Assembly: GCA_002077065.1 (NCBI GenBank)
Contig: NAJO01000002.1
Span: forward strand, 1,116,001-1,180,000
Origin: Cryoendolithus antarcticus
Lineage: Eukaryota > Ascomycota > Dothideomycetes > Cladosporiales > Cladosporiaceae
DNA length: 64,000 nucleotides
Reading direction: 5' to 3'
Part shown: positions 42,999 through 53,065 of the stretch, piece after piece
Layout: every line of letters starts with the position of its first letter
How positions within the stretch are numbered: the stretch's first letter is position 1
The notes under the pieces: generated by a model
What the model saw: only the letters and a program-made list of their open reading frames with translations
Database searches by the model: none
What the model was told of the DNA's origin: nothing
Program-made: the position numbers and the translations under genes

Positions 42999-45900
42999 AT
43001 GGCCCACTCTCAAAATGGGCAGCAATACCTGCGCTCACCCAAGTCGCCTCCGAGTAGCCGATTTCGAGACCACAGCCCGACGAAATCCTCGCCACTGCGA
43101 CATGCCCTGTCAACGAGATCTACCAACAGCGACACCGAAAACACCGTACCCAGTCGGCAAGACACATTGAGCAGCAACACGTCAAGCGCGTACAGTCAAC
43201 CAAGTGCTGGCGGACTGGGCGGCTATGACTCGGCTGCTGATCCATATGTGACGCGTCTGCCTGCCAAGCGCGATCGTAGCGAGAGTCCTGTTAAGAAGAA
43301 CTCGGCGTTTGCGCAATGGGAGGCGCGTGAGCAGACGGAGCAGGCGCAAGCGGAGGAGTTGACACCCAGGCCAGCGCATAAGGCGAGCCGGACTGTGGAG
43401 TCTGTCTCGCCAAAGAAGATGCGCGATGATGACTGGCGGTCGTCAAATGGGCGCAGTGAGAGTCGGTCTGTGCTGTCGCCAGTCGCACCCAACACCCTAC
43501 CGGAACCTCCTCGCCACTCGCGAAGCCATTCCAGTATTGAGACGCGCAACTATGCGGCGGATACGATGTCACCCCCAGCTCCACCACCGAAGGCACCGAT
43601 ATTTACGCACAGCCGGAATTATAGTGTAGACGGCACCGCGACCTCGCCCCACCCTACGCCATTGACCAGTCCGCCCAACGCCGCGAATCGCAACAGTATG
43701 GCGACGCTTTCCAGAAGCGATTCCATGCGTGGAAGCACTCGAAGTCGAACTGGCGGACACACGCGATTCGGCTCGGTGGACCAGTCCCCTCAGTTGGCAG
43801 ATGAGGATCTCGCGAAACTGAACAAAAGCTCGACACCTCAGCTACGGCACCTGTCAAAGATAGCATCGAGTGGCGCCGAGGAGCTGGCGGTGCACTCGCC
43901 TGAAGAGCAAGTCGTGGGCTTGGCCGGTCGTCGAAAGCTGCAGCGATCTGGCTCGGTGCGGGCGACACAAGCAGCGACAACCTCAAGTTTCGGCTCGCAG
44001 TGGCAAAGCACTCGATGGATGGACACACAGCGTAAGCACATTCAGGCGTACGAGTACCTGTGTCACATCGGAGAAGCTCGAGCTTGGATCGAGGACGTTA
44101 TGGAACCGGACAAGCTGCCTCCTATCGTACAACTTGAAGAAGCGCTCCGTGATGGTGTTACTCTGGCAGAGGTCGTGAATCGACTGGTACCCAGCATGTC
44201 GTCCGAACAACAGCGGACGATAGGCAGTCTTCGCATCTTTCGCTCGACCCGGCTGCAATTCCGACATAGTGACAACATCGCAATGTTCTTCCGCTTCGTG
44301 GCATCGATAGACCTTCCGGAGCTTTTTCGCTTCGAGCTGGTAGATCTGTACGAGAAAAAGAACATACCGAAAGTCATTTACTGCATACACGCACTATCCT
44401 GGCTACTTTACCGGAGAGGCATTACACCATTCACGATATCGCATCTGGTCGGTCAGCTGGAATTCACAGGCGAGGAGCTCGAAGCCACACAGAAGGGCAT
44501 CGACAAGAGTGGTGTGAAGATGCCTGATTTTGGAGGCATGCGGAAAGAACTCGACATACCTGAACCACCACCTCCGCCGGATCCGTCACCCGAAGAGCAA
44601 ATCATGGCGCACGAGCACGTGATAGAAGACCTGCAGGGCCAGATGAAGGGCGCTCTCGTGAGAATGCGATTGGGTAACGTGATGCAGGATCTATGGGACT
44701 CAGAGGTCGTCATTGGACTGTTGCAGGCCAGGATCCGAGGTAGCTTCGCGAGAGAGGTCTTCGGCTTTCGCTACGCCATGGACTACTCGACACGGAAACT
44801 GCAAGCTGCTGCAAAGGCAAGTCTTATCCGGCAAGGCTTGCGGCAGCGCCGCAATGCGTGGAAGTCGACGGCTGGAAAGGAGAGTATCGTCAAGATCCAG
44901 TCGTTGTGGCGCGGAAAGCGGGAGCGAGCAGAGACGCAGCGCATACGGAAGTCGCTGCGCGCTGCACCTCAAGGTCTCGAGCAGCTACAAGCAGCGATTC
45001 GTGGAATCCTCGGACGGTGGAAAGCGGGAGACACGTGGCAGGAGACTCGAGATGAGAGCTCAGAGCTTGCTACGCAACATCTCCAGGCCTTTGCGAGAGG
45101 CGCCCTCGAGCGCCTTCGCATCGGGAGCATGATGAACCAGCTCTGGGACGTCGAGCACTTGGTTACAGCACTGCAAGCTCGACTTCGAGGCGGTGCGATC
45201 AGACGTACTGCAAGGACTCAGCAACTTCAAACCCGACAAGCTGTTGTTGAAGTCGTTCAGCTTCAGGCACTGGCTCGCGGCCTTATACACCGGAAGCACC
45301 TGCAGCGCGAACATGGCGAACGGACGATCCACAATGAGTCAGTCACTGATGTTCAGTCGGCGGCTCGTGGGCTACTGACAAGGTTGAGGCACGCCAGAAT
45401 GATGGGGGCACTACAGGGTCGGGAGAGCGCGATCTCCAAGTTGCAATCTCGATTGCGCGCAAACCATGCGAGAGCTGGTGTGAGGCTGACCAAGGCTCAG
45501 CTACTGGTTACTGCGTCGGCCGTAATCGACCTACAAGCAATCGCCCGGAGTTCTGATGTTCGACGACGGAATACAGCTTTACGTGAGAACCTTCAGCAGC
45601 ACTCCGAGTCCGCGCAAGTCCTGCAAGGCTTCGTTCGAGCTATGCTACAGCGCCGCCGCATCGGAACCCAGCTCGGCCAGATCTATGACCACGAGGACAC
45701 GATCACCCACCTTCAAGGCTTCGCAAGGGCGTACATCCAGCGACAGCGAGTCTTCGAGGATCTCGTGGGTATGGAGCGTGAAGAAGAGCCCATCTCACAA
45801 TTGCAAGGCTTTGCGCGAGCGTTGCTCACACGCGCACGGATCGGCAATGATCTTGCTGAGCTAGAGAGTCACGAAGCTGTGTTCGTCGAGCTGCAAGCCG

Positions 45901-48608
45901 CCGCACGTGCGTTCTGTGTGCGAAGCAAGTTCGAAGAGAAGAAATTGCACTACCGGCAGAACATGGAGAAAGTAGTCAAGCTGCAGTCATTCGTGCGTGC
46001 TAAGCAGCAAGGGCAAAGCTACGAGAGTTTGATGAAAGGCGCCAACCCACCACTGCCTGTGGTCAGGAAGCATCTCCATCTACTTACAGACTCTAGCCTG
46101 GAATTCGAAGGCGAGCTGGAGACCGAGCGTCTTCGTCGACTGGTCGTAGAGCGCGTACGCGAAGTTGAGCAGGTCGAAGGCTACGTTGAGGGTCTCGACG
46201 TGAAGGTTGGGCTGCTCGTCAAGAACAAGATCTCTCTCGATGAGGTTGTCAAGCATCAGCGACACTTCGGCGGCAGCGCAAGTCAGCTCCTGCGCAGCGG
46301 CGGTAGTATGCGCTCGACAGGTGCTGGCGTCGACTTGCGATCACTGAACAAGAGCTCGCGCAAGAAGCTTGGCGGGTATGAGGAGCTATTCTTCATGATG
46401 CAGACTCAGCCGACATACCTTGCCCGCTACTTCTACACGATTGTTGGCAATGCTCTGCCGGAGAAGGAGAGCAAGAACATCGAGCGGCTAGTGATGACGT
46501 TGTTCGGCTATGCGCACAAGAGCAGGGAGGAGTACTATTTCATCCGGGTCCTTGCTGCCAGTGCTGAGCAGTTTGTCGCCAACACTCCCAGCCCCGACGA
46601 GTTCCTCCGCCTGCAAATCGGTTCAATGCACCAACGCCTCTTCCTAGCCTCAGCAAGATCGCCAATGCACCGCAGCCACCTCAAAGCTCTGCTGGGCGGT
46701 CTTGTGCGGGAAGGCATCACTGCTGCTGACCATCTGGATCTCGAAAGTGACCCTCTGCAAATTCACCTCGCTCTCATTAACAATGAGGAGCTTAACACTG
46801 GACGACCGAGCCCACGACCAAGAGACCTGCCTAGAGAGACAGTGATCAGAGATCCAGAGGTGCGAGCGCGCTACGTGGAGCATTTGCAAGACCTGCGAGA
46901 TCTTTGTGACGGCTTCTTCCTCAGCCTGGAAGAGACTGTGGAGAAGATGCCTTACGGCGTGCGGTTCTTGGCATCCTCCCAGTACCATGCACTTTGCGCG
47001 CAGTACCCGCACGAGGATCCTGCGCGAATGGTCATGGCTGTCGGTGCCTGGCTGTGGAAGTCGTACCTGTTACCAGCCTTCCGCGAGCCAGAGATGTGGG
47101 GTGTCATCGACCGCGGCCTGGGTTCAGTACACAAACGCAATCTCAGCCAAGTGACGCTGGTGCTTAGCCAGGTCTGTGCTGCCGGCAGACTGTTCGGACA
47201 GGACAACATGTACCTGCAGCCTCTCAACAGCTGGGTCACTGAAGCGCTCGGCAGATGGCAAGACGCTTTACAGGGCGTCTTCGACATCACGAGCCCCGAA
47301 GAACAGTACGATGCAGATCAGTTCTCCGACTTGTACGCCAGGACAAAGCCGACGGTGTATATCAAGCTCTCGGACATCTTCCAGCTACACAGTCTGATGA
47401 CCGAGAACGTCTCAGCAGTCGCACCTGCCAGGGACGATCCGATCAGAGAGGTACTGTCCGATCTTGGCACGCCGAAGGGCAACGAGGCCGATCTTGGTAG
47501 TACCGGCGGAGGTGGTGAGATCACACTGACTCTCAAGAGCCGCTTCAAGATGCAGGAAGACCCCAATGCAGAGGCGCGAGCTCTTTTCGTCGCCACAAAG
47601 CGTCTGGTACTCTTCATCATCCGCGTCCAGTCTGGCTCGAATCTGATGGAGATCCTTCTCCGCCCCATCTCGCACGCCGATGACGACCGCTGGATCGAGC
47701 TCGTGGAAGAAGAGTCGCTCAGCAAAGACTCCCGCAACCCGTCCAAGCCCTCGCGCAAAGCCTACCAACAAGGCGCGTTTGACCCGCGCTCTAGCCTCAG
47801 AGGCGGTCGTGCACACTCGGTCTACTCCGAGACTCCCTCCGCCCTCTCAGACGACATGCGCACAAACAACCTCCTTGACCTCGAGTCCCTCACCTACGCT
47901 GAACTAAAGTCCCAAGCCCTCGAGAACATCCTTGCGCTCGAGAACCTTGCCATACCCCCACAGTACCGCGTGAGCAGGAACAACAACTACCAAGAGCTTC
48001 TCAACGCGCTAGCGGCAGACATCCGCTCCAAGCACCGTCGACGCCTTGAACGGCAACGCGAGACAGACGCTACGCGACAGACTTTGCAGGGTCTGGACAA
48101 GAAGGCAGAGTATCTCGAAGAACAGCTCGGCAGCTACAACGACTACATCGAGCAATGCCTGCACACCCTGGCCAACAAGAAGACCGGGCATAAGGGCTTC
48201 CGGCTGCCGTTCACGAAGCAGTGGAATCACGAGCGCGAGCTCGAGCGCGCTGGTCGACAGCCAAAGTTCGGGAGTTACAAGTACTCTGCGCGTCAACTTG
48301 GGGATAAGGGCGTGTTGCTTTCTTGGCCTGCTTATTCGATGGAGCAGTGGAGTCAGGTCAACGTCGTCATCTCCTCGGATGAAGTTGGGGTGTTCCATCT
48401 GGAAGCCAGCTCAGGTAGCATGATGTTACCTGGCGGGAGCGCGAATCTGCTGCTTGATGATCTGTTGCAGGCGCAGTACGACAACAAGAGCTCGATACAG
48501 GTTTTCGACGAAGCTGGTGGGAAGGGGAGAGATGGAGGGGAGGGAGCGAAATTGGCCGTGAATCTGCTGTTGCATTTGGTGTTCAAAAAGTTTTACAAGG
48601 ATGACTAG
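42999..48608 (+). CDS. IQGAP-type Ras-GAP-like cytokinesis scaffold (1869 aa)
   Basis: IQGAP (Iqg1/Rng2 type) links actin, myosin light chain and Cdc42 signalling at the cytokinetic ring and septum. Start MAHSQNGQQYLRSPKSP at 42999; an ATG six bases upstream only adds two residues. Domains in order: a disordered N-terminus of about 340 residues; a calponin-homology domain about 345-480 (ARAWIEDVMEPDKLPPIVQL, LRDGVTLAEVVNRLVP); some 16 IQ-like motifs between about 530 and 1010 (for example LQAFARGALERLRIG, LQGFARAYIQRQR, LQAAARAFCVRSKF); a GAP-related domain about 1127-1467 (YLARYFYTIVGNALPEKESK, FLSLEETVEKMPYGVRFLAS); and a RasGAP C-terminal domain about 1660-1800. The 5.6-kb frame has no intron. 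As in other IQGAPs, the Arg finger of true RasGAPs is not evident. No obvious truncation. Confidence 0.95.
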   Translation: MAHSQNGQQYLRSPKSPPSSRFRDHSPTKSSPLRHALSTRSTNSDTENTVPSRQDTLSSNTSSAYSQPSAGGLGGYDSAADPYVTRLPAKRDRSESPVKKNSAFAQWEAREQTEQAQAEELTPRPAHKASRTVESVSPKKMRDDDWRSSNGRSESRSVLSPVAPNTLPEPPRHSRSHSSIETRNYAADTMSPPAPPPKAPIFTHSRNYSVDGTATSPHPTPLTSPPNAANRNSMATLSRSDSMRGSTRSRTGGHTRFGSVDQSPQLADEDLAKLNKSSTPQLRHLSKIASSGAEELAVHSPEEQVVGLAGRRKLQRSGSVRATQAATTSSFGSQWQSTRWMDTQRKHIQAYEYLCHIGEARAWIEDVMEPDKLPPIVQLEEALRDGVTLAEVVNRLVPSMSSEQQRTIGSLRIFRSTRLQFRHSDNIAMFFRFVASIDLPELFRFELVDLYEKKNIPKVIYCIHALSWLLYRRGITPFTISHLVGQLEFTGEELEATQKGIDKSGVKMPDFGGMRKELDIPEPPPPPDPSPEEQIMAHEHVIEDLQGQMKGALVRMRLGNVMQDLWDSEVVIGLLQARIRGSFAREVFGFRYAMDYSTRKLQAAAKASLIRQGLRQRRNAWKSTAGKESIVKIQSLWRGKRERAETQRIRKSLRAAPQGLEQLQAAIRGILGRWKAGDTWQETRDESSELATQHLQAFARGALERLRIGSMMNQLWDVEHLVTALQARLRGGAIRRTARTQQLQTRQAVVEVVQLQALARGLIHRKHLQREHGERTIHNESVTDVQSAARGLLTRLRHARMMGALQGRESAISKLQSRLRANHARAGVRLTKAQLLVTASAVIDLQAIARSSDVRRRNTALRENLQQHSESAQVLQGFVRAMLQRRRIGTQLGQIYDHEDTITHLQGFARAYIQRQRVFEDLVGMEREEEPISQLQGFARALLTRARIGNDLAELESHEAVFVELQAAARAFCVRSKFEEKKLHYRQNMEKVVKLQSFVRAKQQGQSYESLMKGANPPLPVVRKHLHLLTDSSLEFEGELETERLRRLVVERVREVEQVEGYVEGLDVKVGLLVKNKISLDEVVKHQRHFGGSASQLLRSGGSMRSTGAGVDLRSLNKSSRKKLGGYEELFFMMQTQPTYLARYFYTIVGNALPEKESKNIERLVMTLFGYAHKSREEYYFIRVLAASAEQFVANTPSPDEFLRLQIGSMHQRLFLASARSPMHRSHLKALLGGLVREGITAADHLDLESDPLQIHLALINNEELNTGRPSPRPRDLPRETVIRDPEVRARYVEHLQDLRDLCDGFFLSLEETVEKMPYGVRFLASSQYHALCAQYPHEDPARMVMAVGAWLWKSYLLPAFREPEMWGVIDRGLGSVHKRNLSQVTLVLSQVCAAGRLFGQDNMYLQPLNSWVTEALGRWQDALQGVFDITSPEEQYDADQFSDLYARTKPTVYIKLSDIFQLHSLMTENVSAVAPARDDPIREVLSDLGTPKGNEADLGSTGGGGEITLTLKSRFKMQEDPNAEARALFVATKRLVLFIIRVQSGSNLMEILLRPISHADDDRWIELVEEESLSKDSRNPSKPSRKAYQQGAFDPRSSLRGGRAHSVYSETPSALSDDMRTNNLLDLESLTYAELKSQALENILALENLAIPPQYRVSRNNNYQELLNALAADIRSKHRRRLERQRETDATRQTLQGLDKKAEYLEEQLGSYNDYIEQCLHTLANKKTGHKGFRLPFTKQWNHERELERAGRQPKFGSYKYSARQLGDKGVLLSWPAYSMEQWSQVNVVISSDEVGVFHLEASSGSMMLPGGSANLLLDDLLQAQYDNKSSIQVFDEAGGKGRDGGEGAKLAVNLLLHLVFKKFYKDD

Positions 48609-49071
48609 ATGAAGAGAGCGGGATGATGATAGCCAGGAAGAGAGTGAACGGGATTTCGTGGGGTTTGAATGGCCTCTCGCAAATGGGCGCGTTGGGAAGT
48701 GGTGGGGGAGTGGATGGCATATATACATGACATCATACCCTCGGGGCGTTTGCAGACGCACTGGAGACTCTGCAGACAAAGGCGAAATCGTTGACGGTGA
48801 AGAGTTTTGCGCCATGTGCGCTGCACTCCGTCGCATGTGTACCTTCTTACCATCATCCTCTATACAGTACACTCCTCGAACTGATGGCGTCTTCTCATGG
48901 ACATGTTGAGTACTAATCCCCCATTGGAGTTAGAACGAGCTGTCCGCCCGCTACGAGTGCCATATTGGCTCTGAGCCCGCCCATTACTATCAGCTCGATG
49001 ATACGGTGTGGTGGTAACGCTTGCGAGCATGGCAATAAAGTCCATATTAAATGACCATCAACGATGTGCGA
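48609..49071. other. Convergent intergenic region
   Basis: 463 bp between the stops of IQGAP and the PLP enzyme. No gene seen. Confidence 0.5.
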
Positions 49072-50412
49072 TCACTTTCCGTTGGGCAAATCCTCCGCCA
49101 GAGCCTTGCAAGCACCGACGATATCCTGCTTCAGATCCTCCCAGTTCTCGACGCCAACGCTGACCCGTAGTAATGTGTCTTGCACGGTGTTGTCGCTCAT
49201 GCGCCGCCACTCGATCAGACTCTCCACCCCACCCAGACTGGTTGCATGGTGGAACAGGTGCAGCTTACTCGGAAAGCTTCTCGCCTGTTCGGCGTTGTGC
49301 AGGTCCATGGCGAAGACCGGGCCAAAGCCGTTGGGCATTTGCTTCGCAAGCCATCCAGGCTTGCCATCGGGCGTCCGCAAGTCCTCCGTCTGCAGACTCG
49401 CGTGGTGCAGCTTGGCCACCACAGCTTTCACAGCGTTTGCGTCTTCGTCGTTCTCACCATGACTCTTCATACAGCAGTCAAGATAAGCGACAAGCTTATC
49501 AGCATTCTCACTCTGCCTCACGACCCGCAATTCCAGCGTCCTCAGACTCCTCACGCCGAGCCAGCCCTCCATGTTCCCCATCACAGCGCCCAGATGCAGC
49601 CGCTCGCCAAACATAGTCCAGTAGTCTTTCTCCATCGTCTCTCTCGCGCGATTGATCGAGACGACACCACAGAGCATGTCGGAGTGTCCGCCAAAGTACT
49701 TCGTTCCAGAGTGCATGATGAAGTCCGCGCCATGCTTGAACGGGTCCTGAAGCGGCGGAGGCGCGAATGTCGCATCTATCGTCAGCACAGCTCCACGGGC
49801 ATGCGCCAGGTCCGCGAAGTGTTGGATATCGTATGCATTTCCTGTTGGATTGACCGGGGTCTCGAGATGTACTACATCGCCCTCGCCCAGCCTCCAGCCT
49901 TCTCCCTCCCAGGTCTTTTCATCGAAGAGATCGACGATCTTGCAGTTCGTGAGCTTCTGAAAGATCTTGAGCACGCCGTGACAGCCGTGATAGCCTGCGC
50001 CTATCGCCACGACTTTGGGGTTTAGGTAGACCAGCAGGGCATGGAAGGCCGCCAGCCCGGAGCCGTAGGTCAGACTCGGGCCGCCGAGGATTTGGGTCAG
50101 GATGAGCTCGAGGCGCGAAGTATTTGGTGCGGTGAGGCGAGAGTAGATGTGAGCATCGGCTTTGATGGCGGCTCCTGGGAGGCGATCGGGGATGTCTAGA
50201 TCGTCTGTGGGCTTCAGGAGGGAAGGATCTGAGGGATAGCGGTAGGTCGTTGAGACGTGAAGGGCTGGCGCGACATCTGTGTAGGAGTTTGCTTCGTTGT
50301 CGGCGTGATTCGTGAGCGTGGAGAGAGAATAGGAAAGACTCTCGTCGGGGATGGGGATCTCGAGAGAAAGAACGTTGGGGTTGCCATTGCTGTCGCCGTT
50401 CTGCAGAGCCAT
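49072..50412 (-). CDS. Cys/Met metabolism PLP-dependent enzyme (cystathionine gamma-synthase-like, 446 aa)
   Basis: PLP fold type I, Cys/Met-metabolism family, acting in transsulfuration. Start MALQNGDSNGNPNVLSLEIP at 50412. A TATA-like element about 70 bp upstream and a weak upstream frame argue against the ATG at 50493. Motifs: DVAPALHVSTTYRYPSDP, IYSRLTAPNTSRLELIL (PLP-phosphate Arg/Tyr from the neighbouring subunit), LTYGSGLAAFHALL, the VHLETPVNPTGNAYDI loop, the DATFAPPPLQDPFKHGADF Asp, and the PLP lysine in IMHSGTKYFGGHSDMLCGVV. The C-terminus has RVSVGVENWEDLKQDI, the family sulfur-substrate arginine region. Synthase or lyase activity cannot be decided by eye. A GTAAGT motif at 50454 could mark a leader intron ending inside the first codons; not required. 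Confidence 0.88.
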   Translation of the reverse strand: MALQNGDSNGNPNVLSLEIPIPDESLSYSLSTLTNHADNEANSYTDVAPALHVSTTYRYPSDPSLLKPTDDLDIPDRLPGAAIKADAHIYSRLTAPNTSRLELILTQILGGPSLTYGSGLAAFHALLVYLNPKVVAIGAGYHGCHGVLKIFQKLTNCKIVDLFDEKTWEGEGWRLGEGDVVHLETPVNPTGNAYDIQHFADLAHARGAVLTIDATFAPPPLQDPFKHGADFIMHSGTKYFGGHSDMLCGVVSINRARETMEKDYWTMFGERLHLGAVMGNMEGWLGVRSLRTLELRVVRQSENADKLVAYLDCCMKSHGENDEDANAVKAVVAKLHHASLQTEDLRTPDGKPGWLAKQMPNGFGPVFAMDLHNAEQARSFPSKLHLFHHATSLGGVESLIEWRRMSDNTVQDTLLRVSVGVENWEDLKQDIVGACKALAEDLPNGK

Positions 50413-50822
50413 CGTGCAAAGAGTGATAGTACGAGAGATGGTGAGAGGACTTACATGGACGAATCGTTGTATAGGCGACTGATATAAATGCACACTTCGG
50501 TGTTGACGGCCTTCGAGATGACCGCAATGCCGTCAATCATGTACTCTGTAGATATTCCGCCCTGTCAAGAGACCCCTCTATCTAACTTATCGAAACCAAA
50601 TGCGGTAAGCTCAGCCGAGCATCGACAACAGCGCAGTCGAGCACGCGACCTTACAATAATCAACCGGACCTACTTCTACTGCATGTGTGTGTGTGAATTC
50701 AATGGCTCTACTTGGCTGAATGAGGTCTCCCGCTGAGTGCATGCGGACGATCTTCAAATCTTGACCCGGAGTCTTAGCACGCTAACATTCACGGCCTATC
50801 ATGAGCCTATTGTGGCACCGAT
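50413..50822. other. Divergent promoter region
   Basis: About 410 bp between the divergent starts of the PLP enzyme and the 690-aa protein. Includes a TATA-like element (minus strand TTTATATC, 50488-50481) for the PLP enzyme. Confidence 0.45.
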
Positions 50823-52895
50823 ATGGGTGACGATGACTCCAAGAGATCCCGCCTGAAGAGCAAGTGGAACCGGATCCTCAAGCCTCGCCGTGACCCATCA
50901 GAGAACGAAGTCCTAAACAATGTGGATGCAGCTTTCAACCCGGACGCCTTACCTGAATTCGCCCTAAGCAGCGATGTTGCCGACTTTCTGAAGCCTTCTA
51001 CGGACAAGGCACGCCCTAAGCTCGACATCGCCATAGCTACTCGCTGGCCGAGTAGTCATGAGGTTCGCAGTGCAAGTTACAGAACCGATGTCAGGAACGT
51101 CAATGGCTGGAGCAAGCCCCGGCGACGTGAGGGCTTGACCGCAACCTTCGCCAGGACTGCTCCTGATATTATCGGCCACGGTGGCGATGCTACGCTTGAC
51201 CCCACGAGCGAGATTGGGAGACTGAGGTCGCGCAGGCAGCGATCGGTGTCCGATGTCCCACTTGTGGAGCCTGGTCAATCTGGACAACAGCCACGTCAGG
51301 CGCAGGCTGTGGACCGCAGACCTACAGAAGCGCGGCCGTCTGGTCCTCTGCGAGCCCAGACATCTCTTGGCGAGGTCTCGGCACCACTAGAGCGACTGCA
51401 CCTGACGGGTGATGGCTCATTCCTCAACCCTGAGCAACCTCGGTCAACAGCACGTGAGCGAAGCTCTGGCTCGCCTTCGAGTACTTTGAAATACAATGCC
51501 ATGAGAGCGAGTGAGGGCCTGACTCTTCGGCGAGCCAGCATGGTACCTGAGCACAGCGACGACGATCAGAGTAGCGTGCGCTCGAGCGAGACGGGTGGAT
51601 TCTCACAGCACACGACCGAGTCACCAGAGATCAGAATACATGAAGCTGCGTCGCCTTTCTCGCCCGATGGACCCTCGCCATTTGCAGACCCGAAGTACTT
51701 TCGACGAAGATCGAGAGATGTGTCACCTGCTAGCCGGCACACGTCGGAACTACAGAAGTCTCCCGATGGCGCTCAGTCACCATACACAGGCACAGTCGTA
51801 TCGCCTCCCGCACAGCAGTACATCCCGTACAAGCCCGCCGCCCCACTCACCCTGACCCAGAACACACTCAGCGACCAGCGCAGCCACAGCTCCGAGAGAT
51901 CTCGTCCCTCGTCCTCGCAGTCCAATCACTCGATCAGCAGACGCCCTGTTCCTTCGTCAAGGACATCTCCTGCAGCGGCAGAGACGGCTCTCCAAGACTT
52001 TGCAACCCGCATCTCCCATATGTCCGGCGTCTTCCGCCTCACCGCCGAGAAAGCCCGTCCATCATCCCAATGCACACCCACAGCCTGGCTCCGCGCCGCG
52101 CTATGGTGGTACATCCACGGCAAACTCGGACTAGAGACACTGCTCGCTCGACGCCCACGGACGCCCGGCTCGCAGCCGCTGCCGGAGCACCTGACGCAAG
52201 CCCACGTCGACCTCGCAAAAGCGTACTGGGTCCTCACGGAGCCACTGGCCGCCTTCTCCCACTCATTACAAGCTACCTCAGTCACTCTTACAAGCAGCGA
52301 CACTCAAAACCACGAGATCATACATCGCAGCTGCTCTACGCTACTCGCCTACTTCACCTCACTCACAGCCTCCCTTGCGCGTGCGAATATCCTCCCACCA
52401 ACAGACTCCCTAATCCAAGGCCAAGATACAACGATCTGGCTCAGTTCACCTGCACTAGATCCCCACGCCATCAAAGCACTCAGTCTACGAGATCGTGTTG
52501 ATCCCCTGACAGCACTACCGCTAGGTGATACTCAGGACTCCAAGTTCTGCGGACGGTACATGGGCCAGCTTGCGATCTACACGATGGAGACTGTGGGGCG
52601 GTCAGAGAAAATGCCATGTATCATCAGCTTGCTGAGAGACAAGATCGATGGACGGATCTGCATAATCATAGCCGGCCAGAGTGAGGAGATCAGCTTGCGG
52701 TTCGGTCAGTCTAAAGCCAGGAATGGAATACCTTGGGAGCAAACAAAGTGGCGGCCGGATCTTGCAGCTTTGGGGTGCAGATCACAGGACGGGTGGTTCG
52801 TGGACGTCACGTTAGGGCGAAGGGACTACGACAGCCTGTACGCAGGCGTACATGGCAGCTCAGGGCAAGCAGACAGCACCACGATATCCAGATGA
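50823..52895 (+). CDS. Uncharacterised fungal protein with disordered middle (690 aa)
   Basis: Single exon, ATG at 50823. The N-terminus is basic (KRSRLKSKWNRILKPRRD). A block that looks conserved follows at about 60-120 (ARPKLDIAIATRWPSSHEVR, RREGLTATFARTAPDIIGHG). The middle, about 130-390, is Ser/Arg/Pro-rich and predicted disordered. The C-terminal 300 residues look folded: LQDFATRISHMSGVFRLTAE, PTAWLRAALWWYIHGKLGLE, AHVDLAKAYWVLTEPLAAFS, and a final beta-rich part with RFGQSKARNGIPWEQTKWRP. There is no signal peptide or transmembrane helix. The pattern of conserved ends and a disordered middle suggests a signalling or scaffold protein, but I recognise no named domain. Confidence 0.8.
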   Translation: MGDDDSKRSRLKSKWNRILKPRRDPSENEVLNNVDAAFNPDALPEFALSSDVADFLKPSTDKARPKLDIAIATRWPSSHEVRSASYRTDVRNVNGWSKPRRREGLTATFARTAPDIIGHGGDATLDPTSEIGRLRSRRQRSVSDVPLVEPGQSGQQPRQAQAVDRRPTEARPSGPLRAQTSLGEVSAPLERLHLTGDGSFLNPEQPRSTARERSSGSPSSTLKYNAMRASEGLTLRRASMVPEHSDDDQSSVRSSETGGFSQHTTESPEIRIHEAASPFSPDGPSPFADPKYFRRRSRDVSPASRHTSELQKSPDGAQSPYTGTVVSPPAQQYIPYKPAAPLTLTQNTLSDQRSHSSERSRPSSSQSNHSISRRPVPSSRTSPAAAETALQDFATRISHMSGVFRLTAEKARPSSQCTPTAWLRAALWWYIHGKLGLETLLARRPRTPGSQPLPEHLTQAHVDLAKAYWVLTEPLAAFSHSLQATSVTLTSSDTQNHEIIHRSCSTLLAYFTSLTASLARANILPPTDSLIQGQDTTIWLSSPALDPHAIKALSLRDRVDPLTALPLGDTQDSKFCGRYMGQLAIYTMETVGRSEKMPCIISLLRDKIDGRICIIIAGQSEEISLRFGQSKARNGIPWEQTKWRPDLAALGCRSQDGWFVDVTLGRRDYDSLYAGVHGSSGQADSTTISR

Positions 52896-53065
52896 GAACA
52901 GAGATGAGACTCGGATATGTGTTGTATGCTCCACTACCTCCCACATCTCATGAATGCCACTGAGAATCCATGCACCATCAACGTCGCCTCTGGTCCCCTC
53001 CCCGCCGGTGACATCCCATCATCCGCGCCGTCACCAGCACTCCCGTCATGCTTCGGCTTGCCATC
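52896..53065. other. Short convergent intergenic region
   Basis: 170 bp between the stop of the 690-aa protein and the cyclophilin stop. Nothing seen. Confidence 0.4.

Noticed and set aside
49180..50025. 281-codon plus-strand ORF
   Set aside because: Shadow of the Cys/Met PLP enzyme, whose catalytic motifs are on the minus strand.
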